Positions 28,664 through 37,380 of a stretch of DNA of 64,000 nucleotides are shown piece after piece. The stretch spans positions 1 through 64,000 of the forward strand of contig CAJTJV010000001.1 of NCBI GenBank assembly GCA_910576775.1, in the 5' to 3' direction. A model generated the notes under the pieces. It had not been told where the DNA came from. It did no database searches and worked only from the letters and a program-made list of their open reading frames with translations. This stretch comes from an uncultured Muribaculaceae bacterium. GTDB lineage: Bacteria > Bacteroidota > Bacteroidia > Bacteroidales > Muribaculaceae. The translations under genes were made by a program, and so were the position numbers. Numbering within the stretch: position 1 is the stretch's first letter; each line of letters opens with the position of its first letter.

Positions 28664-31600
28664 TTATCTTGTCTTTATTCCGTCGCGTTTGATTTCATTT
28701 ATCATTTCTTTTATCTCTCCCAACGCTTCCGCGCTCGTGCCGGTATATTCCTCAATCTTTGCAAGGTGTCCTTCTGCGGTAGCCATCTTTCCGACCACAT
28801 CCTCGACCATGGTATCAATGTTGGCGACATGACCCTGCACGCTCACGAACAGCCCCTCGAGCTTGGTGCCCTGATCCTGCGACATGGCGTTGAAGCTGCC
28901 GGCACGTCCCGACTGGCTGCTGCCGCTGTCCCCGGTCTTGTCGTAGCCGGTGGCGGCGGCGAGTTGGTCGCGCAGGCGCATGGCCTCCTCGACATATTTC
29001 ATGTACTCCTCGGAGAGGGCATTGCGCTCGGCCTCGGTGAGGTCGTTGTCCTCCATCGCCTTGCCGAACTTCTTCCACCATTCCTCGAGCTTGTCGGCGT
29101 ACAGTTCCCCTATTTTGTTGGAGAGCATGGCGCGCATGAAGTATTCGCTGATGTTGTCGGCGAAGTCCTCGGCGGTGGCGTCCATGTCCATCAGCTGGTC
29201 GACGAAGCTGTCGTACATGGAGTCGAAGGTCATGCCGGTAAGCCCTTCGTAGAGCTGCGTGGTCAGCTCCTCGAGCTTGCCGGCCTGGGCTATGTAGTCG
29301 TTGAGTTTCTCTGCCAGTCTGCCGCCGTAGTTGCCTTTGCCGGCGTTCTTGATGTCCTCCCACATGTCGACGTTGGCACGGAGCATCTTCATCTCCTCCG
29401 GCGACAGGCTCCACAGATTGCCGTCCCACTGCCGTCCGATCTGTCGGCTCAGGCGCGCTATCTGCTCCCGCGAGAAGCCGTCGAAATAGTAGTTCCAGGA
29501 GTGGTGCGCGCCATGGTAGCCGGCCTGTGCCTGCGCGATGCCGAGGTAGTTGTTGTTGACCTCCTGCTGGTTGCGGTAGGCGTCACGGTAGGCGGAAACG
29601 CTCTTCGTACCCTTGCTCGCCTTTATCTCGTCGGTGAGGTCCTCAATGGCTGTCTGGAGGTTGGCGTTGCGCTCGGTCAGGCGGTCGATGGTCTCCTGCA
29701 CTTGTTTTGCATTGCTTGAGCTTATCCATGAGGAGAAGCCCCCGAAGGTGATTGCGTCGAATATGCCACCGATGCCGTCGATGAGCGACTTGCCTATCTG
29801 CACGAACATCTGTCCGTTCAGCAAATTCTTGAGTATGCCGCTGACGGCGTTGAGTATCGTGTCGATAAGGCTTGACACCAGTGCGCCGATGCCGTCTTTG
29901 AGTATGTCGAGTATAGAGAGGATTGCCGATATGATCTGTCCGAGCAGTCCGCTGTTGCCGAGTGCCTCGGCGACACTCTTGCCGATGGCGGAGTTGCCGA
30001 GCAGTTTTGACATGCCTTTGGCAAGTGCGCCGCCGACGGCGCTTGTGACGCCGCTGTTGTTGAACAGTTTGTCAAGTCCCATCAGGCTCTCCCCTACCCC
30101 TTGGAGGCTGCCCGATTTCAGTCCGGCAAGATTGTTCGCCAGGGATGTGAACATGTTGTTGACCGTCGCAGTGGAGGTCTGCAGCTTGCCGGAGGCGTCC
30201 TGAACCTGTGTGCCGAAGTCGGCCACCTGCGCGGATGCCTCATTGAGACTGTTGGTGGCTACCGTCACGCCCCGGGTGGCTAATGCTATGGCGGTATTGT
30301 CCCCGGAAGCCTCGGCTGCCGCGAGTTTTTCTTTTGCCTTGGTGAGGTTGTCGGTAGCTATGCGCTCGGCATCCTGGGCGGCGATGTACTCGCGCAGTGC
30401 CGTCTGATAATTTGTCAGGTCATCGCCGAGCGTGGCGAAGATGTTGCTGTCCCATGAGGTGTTGGCCTGTTCGAGCCGTGCGATAAGTTCGTAGAGGGTC
30501 TGTTTGTCCTCGATGTCTGTGTTGCGGAATTCCTCCGTCCGGGTGATGGCACGGAGTTTTTCGATGGTCGGCTCCAACTGGTCGCGAAACAGTGTGCCGA
30601 AGTCACCGAACACGCTGCCCCAGTCTATCGACTGCTTTATGGCCTCGATATCGATGTCCTGAAGGGCCGCAGCCTTTTCGCGCTCGAGAGTCTTGCGCTG
30701 CCATTCGTCGGAGGCCTCGGCGATCTTACGGTCGTATTCCTCGGCGGTGGCGGCGCGCTTCTGTTGGAAGGTGCCGTATTCCTTGAGGTAGTCGGCCATG
30801 TGCTGAGCCTCCATGCGGTACATCTCCTGAAGGGCGCGGTCGCGGGATTCGACGGCGATATTGTTGGCCCTGTCTATCTCGGTCTGCTGTTCCTCGGTAA
30901 GCCCGAATGTGTTCAGCCCGGTCATGCCGGCTTCTGCATTGGCGGCAGCAAATGTCTGACGCCGGTTCTCGATTTCGGCCATCTCATTCTCGTAGTCAAG
31001 GGCTATCTGCCGCCGTCGTTTCTCCGCGCCTTCGGCCATTTGGTCGATTTCGTCCTGCTCGTTCTGCCAACGGAGCTTGCGCAATTCCTCGGCTACGCGG
31101 CGCTCCCTTTCTACCCGGCTGTCATTTGTCGGTGATGTAGGAGTATCGGGGGTTGTGGGAGTGGTAGGAACACCTATGCGGCCGTATGTCGCTGTGAGTT
31201 CTGCCGACAGCGATTCCAGTCCGGCATTCATATCATCGACCACGGCATTCGCCCTCGCTTCGGCGTCAGCTCTTGCCTGTTGGCGGATGCGCTCGGTTTC
31301 CGCGATATATCCGGCACGGTAGGCTGCCGGATCCGTAACCTCGATGGCTGTCCTTTGATATCCTGTTGATACACTCCCGGGACCACCCGGCGAGTAGTCT
31401 GTATATGTTTGCTTGCGTGCACCTTTTCCTCCGGCACGATAGTATTCTTCCACACTTAGGCTCTGCCCCGCCCTCACAATAGGCGTTACGGTATTGCTGG
31501 CATCGTTATCAGCCTTCTGTTGATCGGTGATCATCTGTTGGTAAGCCTCGGTGATGGATTTCTCGTAGGCGGCAGCCTTTGCCCTCAAGACAAAAGCCTT

Positions 31601-32821
31601 GATGACGTCATCGGTCTTTTCAATGAGTAGACTTTCCGCTGACGCCACGTCTTTTACTGCAAAGCCGAGGTCTGCGAATGCTTTCTTGTTCTCGTCGACA
31701 AAGTGCTGCTTTTTCTTGAGATCATCGCCGAGGGCACTCCAGGCTTTGCGCAGCTTCATGTATGACGCAATCTGGGAACCGGCGGCCTCGCCTATCTCCT
31801 CGGCCATACGCTGCTGCTGTTCCTGCGTTCTGCGCATCTGTTCCTGACGCTCTGCCTCGGCTTTCTTTGCAGCCTCGCTGCCTTTGGCGAAGACAAACAA
31901 CGCACCTATCACAGTCACCACGGCCATTGCAAGCAGCACATAGGGATTTGCCCTGGCTACGGCGTTGAAGGCAGCCTGTGCGACTGTGGCAGCCTTGGTG
32001 GCGATTACTCCGCGTCCGACGGCCCATGTGCGTATGGTCTCTGCAGTGGCCGCCGCCTTGGTCTGTATCGCGTTGACACCCTGCATGAGCGCGGACTGCT
32101 TCTGCAGGTTGGTCTGCATGGAGGTCAGGGCGTTGCTTGCCACAAGTGCGGTCTGCAGCTGCGTCTGCACTTCTATAAGGTCGGCCTCACTCAGGCCGAG
32201 TGCCTGTGCGCCGGCGGTCGCCAGTCCGAAGCCGTCGACCACGAGCTGCATGCCGCCGGCCAACTGGTCGAACATGCGTGTGTCGGAGGCGGCGTTGGTG
32301 ACGGCCTGTGAGGTATCGACAATGGCATCGTTGAGTTCGCCGGCTTTTTCGGTAAGCTCGTCGATGTGCCGGGCGAGTTCCTTCCCCTGGGCTGTCTGTT
32401 TTTCGGCATCGGTGAGGGAGCGGTAGGCCAACAGGAGGGTGGCGATTTCCTCGCGCACGTTTTTGAGCTGCTGACGGAGCGACTGTCCCGCACCCTCGGC
32501 TTCGGCCTTGAGTTTGCGCTGCTGTTCCTCGAGCTGCAGCAGGGCGGTTTTCTCGCCGTCGAGTTCGGCCTTATAGGCGGCAAGGCGTGCCTTGACCTCC
32601 GTCCACTCCTTGCCGGGTGCGGCTCCCTTGAGCGCCTTTTCAAGCCGGGCATATTCCTTCTCCATGCCGCTGACATGGCTTTTCTGGAGTTTAAGGGATT
32701 CGGTGACCTCGCGCAGCTCTGCCTTGGCATCGTCGGAAAAGCGCGAGAGGGTCTGCCCGGCCTTCTTCAGACCGGGCGACACTCCGTCCTGCAAAAATAT
32801 CTCAAGCTCTACCGGCTTCAT
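28664..32821 (-). CDS. Tail tape measure protein
   Basis: 1385 aa, the expected long helical protein that sets tail length and is threaded through the tail tube. The N-terminus (MKPVELEIFLQDGVSPGLKKAGQTLSRFSDDAKAEL) is followed by coiled coils and a hydrophobic helix near residue 310 (NPYVLLAMAVVTVIGALFVFA). Glu/Lys-rich segments follow, then an Ala/Gly/Leu-rich membrane-active part at about 950-1050 (GNSGLLGQIISAILSILDILKDGIGALVSSLIDTIL). The start overlaps the chaperone frameshift product. A tail length near 200 nm would follow from about 0.15 nm per residue (general rule, inferred). Confidence 0.9.
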   Translation of the reverse strand: MKPVELEIFLQDGVSPGLKKAGQTLSRFSDDAKAELREVTESLKLQKSHVSGMEKEYARLEKALKGAAPGKEWTEVKARLAAYKAELDGEKTALLQLEEQQRKLKAEAEGAGQSLRQQLKNVREEIATLLLAYRSLTDAEKQTAQGKELARHIDELTEKAGELNDAIVDTSQAVTNAASDTRMFDQLAGGMQLVVDGFGLATAGAQALGLSEADLIEVQTQLQTALVASNALTSMQTNLQKQSALMQGVNAIQTKAAATAETIRTWAVGRGVIATKAATVAQAAFNAVARANPYVLLAMAVVTVIGALFVFAKGSEAAKKAEAERQEQMRRTQEQQQRMAEEIGEAAGSQIASYMKLRKAWSALGDDLKKKQHFVDENKKAFADLGFAVKDVASAESLLIEKTDDVIKAFVLRAKAAAYEKSITEAYQQMITDQQKADNDASNTVTPIVRAGQSLSVEEYYRAGGKGARKQTYTDYSPGGPGSVSTGYQRTAIEVTDPAAYRAGYIAETERIRQQARADAEARANAVVDDMNAGLESLSAELTATYGRIGVPTTPTTPDTPTSPTNDSRVERERRVAEELRKLRWQNEQDEIDQMAEGAEKRRRQIALDYENEMAEIENRRQTFAAANAEAGMTGLNTFGLTEEQQTEIDRANNIAVESRDRALQEMYRMEAQHMADYLKEYGTFQQKRAATAEEYDRKIAEASDEWQRKTLEREKAAALQDIDIEAIKQSIDWGSVFGDFGTLFRDQLEPTIEKLRAITRTEEFRNTDIEDKQTLYELIARLEQANTSWDSNIFATLGDDLTNYQTALREYIAAQDAERIATDNLTKAKEKLAAAEASGDNTAIALATRGVTVATNSLNEASAQVADFGTQVQDASGKLQTSTATVNNMFTSLANNLAGLKSGSLQGVGESLMGLDKLFNNSGVTSAVGGALAKGMSKLLGNSAIGKSVAEALGNSGLLGQIISAILSILDILKDGIGALVSSLIDTILNAVSGILKNLLNGQMFVQIGKSLIDGIGGIFDAITFGGFSSWISSSNAKQVQETIDRLTERNANLQTAIEDLTDEIKASKGTKSVSAYRDAYRNQQEVNNNYLGIAQAQAGYHGAHHSWNYYFDGFSREQIARLSRQIGRQWDGNLWSLSPEEMKMLRANVDMWEDIKNAGKGNYGGRLAEKLNDYIAQAGKLEELTTQLYEGLTGMTFDSMYDSFVDQLMDMDATAEDFADNISEYFMRAMLSNKIGELYADKLEEWWKKFGKAMEDNDLTEAERNALSEEYMKYVEEAMRLRDQLAAATGYDKTGDSGSSQSGRAGSFNAMSQDQGTKLEGLFVSVQGHVANIDTMVEDVVGKMATAEGHLAKIEEYTGTSAEALGEIKEMINEIKRDGIKTR

Positions 32822-32830
32822 GGATTGTCG

Positions 32831-33564
32831 TTACTGTTTCAGGTTGCTTGCAAAAAATTGTAATACTTCGTCCGCCTCCTCTTCCGCTGTGGTCGCCCCC
32901 GATGTGCCGGAGGCTCTCCGTCGCCCGCCGCTGCGGTACCGGGGCGCATCGCTCAGCATCATGATCAGCGTCTGGTAGTTTACCTTGTGCAGTATGTAGT
33001 CGATGCTCCAGCCTGTCGCGTCGGCTATCTGCCAAAGGAATCCGAAGGGGCTATGGGAGTTCTCATAATGACTCTTTAACTCCCCTTGGTCTGTCGGCTC
33101 AGTCTCGGCTTCATCGGGTTCGTCCGCTCCGCCAATCTGATAATACTGATAAAAGGGTCGGTGCCCATCAGGCTCACGAACCTGTGAGCGGCCGCCACCT
33201 GGTAGCGGATTTCGACACAGTTGCGGATGAACCATGACACCGGGCGCAGGAACCACTGTTTCACCGGGCCGACGCAGATGGCGCAGGCGATCATCCGGCT
33301 TATCCTGTGTCCGTGCATGGCGATGAAGCGCATCTGTTCCTCTTTGGTGAATGCCGCCATCTGCTCTGCGGTGACATCCATCGACAGATATGTCCGGGCA
33401 AATTCAATCTGCCCGGACATATAAGGTCGCTTGAGTGTCACGCGCAGCTTTATCGGGCGTTTGCGGAAGGGTATCTTTATTTCCTTGAGCGGAATCGACA
33501 CTCCCCGGTTCAACAGCGCATCGGCAGCCTCGCGCTGTATGGCCCTTGCTGTCGCTTCGTCCAT
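32831..33564 (-). CDS. Tail assembly chaperone, long frameshift product (G-T like)
   Basis: In siphoviruses a short chaperone (G) and a frameshift-extended form (GT) load the tape measure for tube assembly. Here the zero frame 33564-33076 ends ...TKGS. A second frame continues past it (PFYQYYQIGGADEPDEAETEPTDQGELKSHYENSH... to 32831) and has no credible start of its own. Both frames meet at C CCT TTT (33157-33151), a textbook -1 slippery heptamer. The fused product would be about 244 aa and ends just before the tape measure ATG. Position and arrangement strongly support the assignment. Confidence 0.8.
33076..33564 (-). CDS. Tail assembly chaperone, short form (G-like)
   Basis: 162 aa zero-frame product between the tube protein and the tape measure. 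MDEATARAIQREAADALLNRGVSIPL is followed by an acidic/hydrophobic helical body. In related phages this short form is made in excess over the frameshifted one. ATG at 33564, 3 bp after the tail tube stop. Confidence 0.78.
   Translation of the reverse strand: MDEATARAIQREAADALLNRGVSIPLKEIKIPFRKRPIKLRVTLKRPYMSGQIEFARTYLSMDVTAEQMAAFTKEEQMRFIAMHGHRISRMIACAICVGPVKQWFLRPVSWFIRNCVEIRYQVAAAHRFVSLMGTDPFISIIRLAERTNPMKPRLSRQTKGS
33151..33157 (-). promoter_or_regulatory. -1 ribosomal frameshift slippery site C CCT TTT
   Basis: On the minus strand the zero-frame codons GAC-CCT-TTT-ATC contain the X XXY YYZ heptamer CCCTTTT. Slipping back one base gives CCC-TTT-TAT, the frame of the long chaperone form. Confidence 0.75.
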
Positions 33565-33567
33565 CGC

Positions 33568-34062
33568 TTACTCGCCCTCGGGAATGTCGGTGATGGAATA
33601 AGGGGCACCGCCGGCGGTGGGTTTCTGCACCTTGAGCTTGACGGCGATCTTGGCTACCTCGGTAAGGGTGAGCTTGCCGGAGAGGTTCGCCAGGATCTTG
33701 CCGTTGGGGATGGTGATGCGCTGGCCGCTCACAAGGTCGATGACGCACTTACCCGACTTGTCGATAAGGTCGGAAGGAGCTTCCCAGCCGGTGGGTGCGG
33801 CCTCGCCGCCCTGTAGTGTACCGCCGAGGACGGCATGCAGGTTCTTGTAGTCGAGCTGTATGAGGTTGAAGGTGGGTTCGATGCTGCCGTTCTTCTGCGC
33901 CAGTGTCAGCACCGGCGCGTCCGGTATCTGCTCGGCCTCGACATCGACGCTCTCGGGTTCCTTGCCACCGAAGTCGAATGAGCCTTTTTCGATGTAGCCC
34001 ACCACGAAATCGTCGATGGAGAGCTTGCCGATGCCGTACATGAAGTTTTTATTCTTTGCCAT
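33568..34062 (-). CDS. Probable major tail tube protein
   Basis: 164 aa from the ATG at 34062 (MAKNKNFMYGIGKLSIDDFVVGYIEKGSFDFGG). The beta-rich sequence, size and position directly before the tail chaperone pair indicate the tube subunit. No sheath gene precedes it, which points to a non-contractile tail. The start overlaps the 3' end of the lipoprotein gene by 14 bp. Confidence 0.7.
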   Translation of the reverse strand: MAKNKNFMYGIGKLSIDDFVVGYIEKGSFDFGGKEPESVDVEAEQIPDAPVLTLAQKNGSIEPTFNLIQLDYKNLHAVLGGTLQGGEAAPTGWEAPSDLIDKSGKCVIDLVSGQRITIPNGKILANLSGKLTLTEVAKIAVKLKVQKPTAGGAPYSITDIPEGE

Positions 34063-34534
34063 GTTTGAAAAGTTTGATGGTTGTTGATGTGAGTGCACCG
34101 CCGACAAATCCTAATGTAAATATCGTTATAGGGTTGCCTAACGGCTCGGAGCGTTTCTGCCGCTCCTCGGTGAGTTGGCTCTGCGTCTGCTCGAGGGCGT
34201 CGCGCGCGGTGTGGTAGAGCGATTCGTAATATTCGACCTGACGCTGCAGGGAGTCGCATGAGCCGGTGATGTAGATCACGCCGCCCTGGTGGGTGGCCTC
34301 GACATGCGCCCGGTCTTTGCTCTCGCGGTAGACCGCACCCTCGGGCAGCTTAAGGAGGCTGTCCACGGATATCGCCATGTTCACTTTGCTCTCGGGCACC
34401 GTCTGCGTCGTTATCACCCTGGTCACCGCTGACGTTGTGTCGCTCTTCTCGGAGGTCGAGAAGGTCTGCGTCTGCTCCGTCTGTGTCTTTTTTGTTGTTG
34501 CGCAGCTTGCGAAGCACAACGCAATCGTCAGCAT
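34049..34534 (-). CDS. Lipoprotein of the lysis cassette, overlapping gene (o-spanin-like)
   Basis: About 161 aa. It starts inside the preceding gene in another frame: 34350-34534 is shared. The N-terminus has a lipobox (CFASCATTKK, Cys11 from the ATG at 34534). The hydrophobic stretch continues upstream (NLLIIAL), so a non-ATG start slightly further up is possible. A Thr/Ser-rich spacer and a coiled coil follow (about 85-125), then a C-terminal hydrophobic segment NPITIFTLGFVGGALTSTTI. Nested lipoprotein-in-frame arrangement behind an amidase and a membrane-coiled-coil gene resembles Rz/Rz1 spanins. The C-terminal membrane segment is unusual for Rz1. Confidence 0.55.
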   Translation of the reverse strand: MLTIALCFASCATTKKTQTEQTQTFSTSEKSDTTSAVTRVITTQTVPESKVNMAISVDSLLKLPEGAVYRESKDRAHVEATHQGGVIYITGSCDSLQRQVEYYESLYHTARDALEQTQSQLTEERQKRSEPLGNPITIFTLGFVGGALTSTTIKLFKHGKE

Positions 34535-34871
34535 GAGGGCAATTATTAGCAGATTCGACGGCCCGGGACAGGCGGGACAATGCTCTCTTGGTGGAGGCGA
34601 GTTCTTTTTGAATGCCAGCCATGAGTCCCTCGGTCGCCGACAGTTTCTCTCTGGTTGCATGAAGTTCTTCTTTTAGGGGTTTGACGATGTTCTCCACCAG
34701 AATCCGGGTAGCGTTCTCGGTGTTGGTTATGCGCACGGTCTCTGCGTCGGCCTTTGCCTTCTCGGCATCGGCGTTGGCCTTGCGCACCGTGGCCTTCATG
34801 GTCGCCAAGGCAACCACCAGGGCGACGAGGCCGCCGCCAAGCAGTATGTTGAGGATTTCGCTGAAGGACAT
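34350..34871 (-). CDS. Membrane-anchored coiled-coil protein (i-spanin-like)
   Basis: 173 aa. One N-terminal membrane helix (residues 5-25, ILNILLGGGLVALVVALATM) is followed by a long coiled coil (about 30-110) and a highly charged C-terminal tail encoded where the lipoprotein gene overlaps. It sits 17 bp after the amidase. This is the layout of an inner-membrane spanin subunit, although a holin role cannot be excluded because no other holin candidate is obvious. Confidence 0.55.
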   Translation of the reverse strand: MSFSEILNILLGGGLVALVVALATMKATVRKANADAEKAKADAETVRITNTENATRILVENIVKPLKEELHATREKLSATEGLMAGIQKELASTKRALSRLSRAVESANNCPHADDCVVLRKLRNNKKDTDGADADLLDLREERHNVSGDQGDNDADGAREQSEHGDIRGQPP

Positions 34872-34887
34872 CGCTGTGATTGGTTGG

Positions 34888-35349
34888 TTACCGGTTTATG
34901 CCTATCGACTTGAGCCACTTCTGCACGTCGAAGCTCGGACAGGCTTTGGCGGCCACCTCGTTGTGGCCGATGATCCGCACGCCGGGGAAGCGTCGGTGAA
35001 AGTCCCGGACATACTCCTCCATCGCCCTGCGCTGCGCCGGGGTGCGCGTGTCTTTGGGGTTCATCGCCTTGTCGCAGCCGCCGGCATAGACGACATGGCG
35101 GCTGACGGAGTTGTAGCCCTTGGCGCCGTTGGTGATTTCCCACGGATCCACGTTGGCGTCCTCGTTGTTGTCGACGAGCCGCTCGACCGTGCCGTCAAGG
35201 TGGATGATGTCGGTGTAACCGACCTGCTTCCATCCCCTGCCGCCGGCGGACACCGGGGAGAGGTGCATGCGCCGGATGTCGGCGACACTCACCTCTCGCC
35301 CCTCGGGTATCGCGGTGCAGTGGAGTACGAGATACAGCAGTTTAGCCAT
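34888..35349 (-). CDS. N-acetylmuramoyl-L-alanine amidase endolysin
   Basis: Amidase_2-type zinc enzyme (153 aa) cutting the amide bond between MurNAc and L-Ala for host lysis. Zinc-ligand motifs are LVLHCTA (His), RHVVYAGG (His region) and RIIGHNEVAAKACPSFDVQKWL with the conserved Lys/Cys. There is no signal peptide, so export would need a holin. The ATG overlaps the capsid gene's stop by 8 bp, placing the lysis gene within the late structural operon. Confidence 0.9.
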   Translation of the reverse strand: MAKLLYLVLHCTAIPEGREVSVADIRRMHLSPVSAGGRGWKQVGYTDIIHLDGTVERLVDNNEDANVDPWEITNGAKGYNSVSRHVVYAGGCDKAMNPKDTRTPAQRRAMEEYVRDFHRRFPGVRIIGHNEVAAKACPSFDVQKWLKSIGINR

Positions 35350-36322
35350 TGTTCTTGCCGGCTTCGGCCTGGGCGGCCTTCTTGGTGAACTTTGGTGTGG
35401 CGCGGGTGTCCATCACGATGAATTCCTCGCCGAAGGCGATGTTGGTGTCAGCCATCATGAGCAGCTTGAAGAAGTACAGCTCCGAGGCGTTGCCAACCTT
35501 GTCGATCTGAATCACCGATTCGTCGTTCTGGAGGTTGACGGCGGCGAAGAAGTTGCCGTCGGCATCCGGGGAGCAGAGGGTGGCGACGATTACGCCGTCA
35601 GGCCATGCGGCCACGGTCTCGATGGTGATGCCCTTGTAGCGCTTGCGGTTTACCTCGGTCTCGCTGGCGTTCTTGGCCTCGCGTGCCGTCAGCTCGTCAT
35701 CATAGGTGTCGAAGTCGTCGACGCTCATGATGATGCGCAGGCTGGGGTTCTGGCGCATGGCCTTGGGGATTGCGCGGCGGATCTTCTTGAGCTTGCCGAG
35801 CATGGTGGCTTCGCCGGTACCGTCGACCACGACGCAGTCCTTGTCCTTGGCGGCCTGTGTGAGGATGCCGTTCATGAGCTTGGTGTCGTCGGTGCCGCTG
35901 GCGTATTCGCCGTTGACGTAGTGGTCGCCGAGCTCGAACTGCACCTGCTTCGACAGCGCGTCGAGCAGCGCGTTCTGACCTTCGGGCGGCAGTTCGCGGA
36001 ACACGAGGTTGTCCTTGGGCTGCCACTTGCGCCAGATGTGCTCGAAGGAGCGGGGGTTGAACACTGTGAAGGCCATGAAATCGTGGGGCTCGAGCACCTG
36101 CTCCGACCAGTTGAAGTCGCCCTTGCTGTCATCGACGGTGGGGTTCTCCTTGCGCTTCTGGAGCATCTTGCCCACTTTCAGGCGCGGGATGCTGATTTTT
36201 TTGTTGACGCCGGGGATGACCATGATCAGCCCCTTCTCCACGAGTTCGTTGCTTGTGGCGGCCACGGTGAGGATTCTCTCGAGAACCTCGCCGTCGTAAT
36301 TGCTGCTTGCTACTATTGCCAT
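35342..36322 (-). CDS. Major capsid protein
   Basis: 326 aa directly after the protease/scaffold gene. MAIVASSNYDGEVLERILTVAATSNELVEKGLIMVIPGVNKKISIPRL is the usual N-arm region. A Trp/Arg-rich E-loop-like segment and a central beta/alpha core follow (RIIMSVDDFDTYDDELTAREAKN, GITIETVAAWPDGVIVATL, ELYFFKLLMMADTNIAFGEEFIVMD). The HK97 fold is inferred from this pattern and from the protease gene upstream. Expected to be the most abundant late protein. Confidence 0.82.
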   Translation of the reverse strand: MAIVASSNYDGEVLERILTVAATSNELVEKGLIMVIPGVNKKISIPRLKVGKMLQKRKENPTVDDSKGDFNWSEQVLEPHDFMAFTVFNPRSFEHIWRKWQPKDNLVFRELPPEGQNALLDALSKQVQFELGDHYVNGEYASGTDDTKLMNGILTQAAKDKDCVVVDGTGEATMLGKLKKIRRAIPKAMRQNPSLRIIMSVDDFDTYDDELTAREAKNASETEVNRKRYKGITIETVAAWPDGVIVATLCSPDADGNFFAAVNLQNDESVIQIDKVGNASELYFFKLLMMADTNIAFGEEFIVMDTRATPKFTKKAAQAEAGKNNG

Positions 36323-36343
36323 TGTGTTATGGTGTTGTCGGTT

Positions 36344-37219
36344 TTACTGTCTTTTGAGTTTCTCGCGAATTTCGGCCATGCGAAGCTCCCACGGGCCGGC
36401 CTTCGGGATGTCGTCGGCGCGTTCGGTCTGCAGCGTGGAGCTGAGTTTCTGTGCCGGCGCGATGGCGTCGAGGGTGGCGTTGAGCGTGTCTATGCCCACG
36501 GTCTTGCCGAGGTCGAGGAAGTGCTGTTTCTTTTCGGCCGGGATTTTCTTGGCGGCGACGGCGGCATCGACGGCTGCTGTAATCTGCGCGAGCTTGAGGC
36601 TGTCGTTCTCCTGGCGGAGGCTGTCGGCCTCGGCGTTCTTCTGTTGCAGTTCCGCGAGTTTGGCGTTGACCGCCGCCTCGTCTGCCGTCTCCGGCAAGCC
36701 CAGTGTCAGGGCGAGTGTCTTGGTGTCCATTTGCGGTTGGTTGTTGGTTGGTTTATGGTTCAGCCTCGCCAGGGGGCACTCGCCGCCCTCGCTAAGCGTT
36801 ATTAACTGTCCGTCCTTGTGGAGCCGGATGGCGTCGTTGTTGGCGCCGATGTCTACGAGCGACACCTCGATCAGGCGCGCCTTGGTGACGGTGGCGTAGC
36901 GTTGGCCCGGCACGATCAGTTCCGCCGCGTCGCTCGTCTCGATTACCTCGAAGCCTATGCTCACCATGCGGAGCGAGCCGAATTCCCATTGCTGCTTGCA
37001 CTGGCGCGAGAGGTCGGTGGCCTCGTCAAACGACAGCTCGCCGGTAATCTCGCCGTTCTCCTTCTTTATGTCTTTTATAAGCCCGATGGCGAGTCCCCTG
37101 CAGTGCATATACAGGAGTATGGGGTTGCGCTCGTACTGGGCCGTGTCCACGCCATCGGTGAGGACGCGGTAGCCGTAGCTGTTGAGCGTGTCGTTTGTCA
37201 GTCTTACTCTGTTGCCCAT
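36344..37219 (-). CDS. Prohead protease fused to scaffold (Mu gpI-like)
   Basis: 291 aa. The N-terminal protease domain (1-140) has the HK97 prohead-protease pattern: NPILLYMHCRG (candidate His), GSLRMVSIGFEV (candidate Ser) and ARLIEVSLVDIGANNDAI. The C-terminal part (160-290) is a charged coiled coil (KLAELQQKNAEADSLRQENDSL) of scaffold type. It is first in the leftward late operon, with the divergent late promoter just upstream. Confidence 0.82.
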   Translation of the reverse strand: MGNRVRLTNDTLNSYGYRVLTDGVDTAQYERNPILLYMHCRGLAIGLIKDIKKENGEITGELSFDEATDLSRQCKQQWEFGSLRMVSIGFEVIETSDAAELIVPGQRYATVTKARLIEVSLVDIGANNDAIRLHKDGQLITLSEGGECPLARLNHKPTNNQPQMDTKTLALTLGLPETADEAAVNAKLAELQQKNAEADSLRQENDSLKLAQITAAVDAAVAAKKIPAEKKQHFLDLGKTVGIDTLNATLDAIAPAQKLSSTLQTERADDIPKAGPWELRMAEIREKLKRQ

Positions 37220-37243
37220 GTCTGTGCGATAATGATTTCCGGT

Positions 37244-37354
37244 GCAAAAGTGGGTGATAAACCGCTTGCCTCCAAAAAAGTGTGCAATGGTTGCACACTT
37301 CTATGCAACGGTTGCACACTTTTTTTGAAGCCGGCATATTTTCGGCCAATTTTG
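37244..37354. promoter_or_regulatory. Symmetric divergent late promoter with palindromic operators
   Basis: Leftward: TTTG (minus strand, 37276-37273) and CACTTTTG (37251-37244), spacer 21. Rightward: TTTG at 37324-37327 and CAATTTTG at 37347-37354, spacer 19. Both -7 boxes have C in place of the first T, a deviation that often means activator dependence. Between them lie AGTGTGCAA-TGG-TTGCACACT (37280-37299) and a second TTGCACACT (37312-37320), spanned by an outer inverted repeat with A6/T7 ends. Confidence 0.6.
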
Positions 37355-37380
37355 TCCTCAAATTATTATCGCATCTCCGT

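Noticed and set aside
35267..36805. 512-codon plus-strand ORF opposite capsid and protease genes
   Set aside because: It is a shadow of GC-rich codon use in the two well-supported minus-strand genes; its sequence is low-complexity Leu/Val/Gly/Ala-rich without domains.
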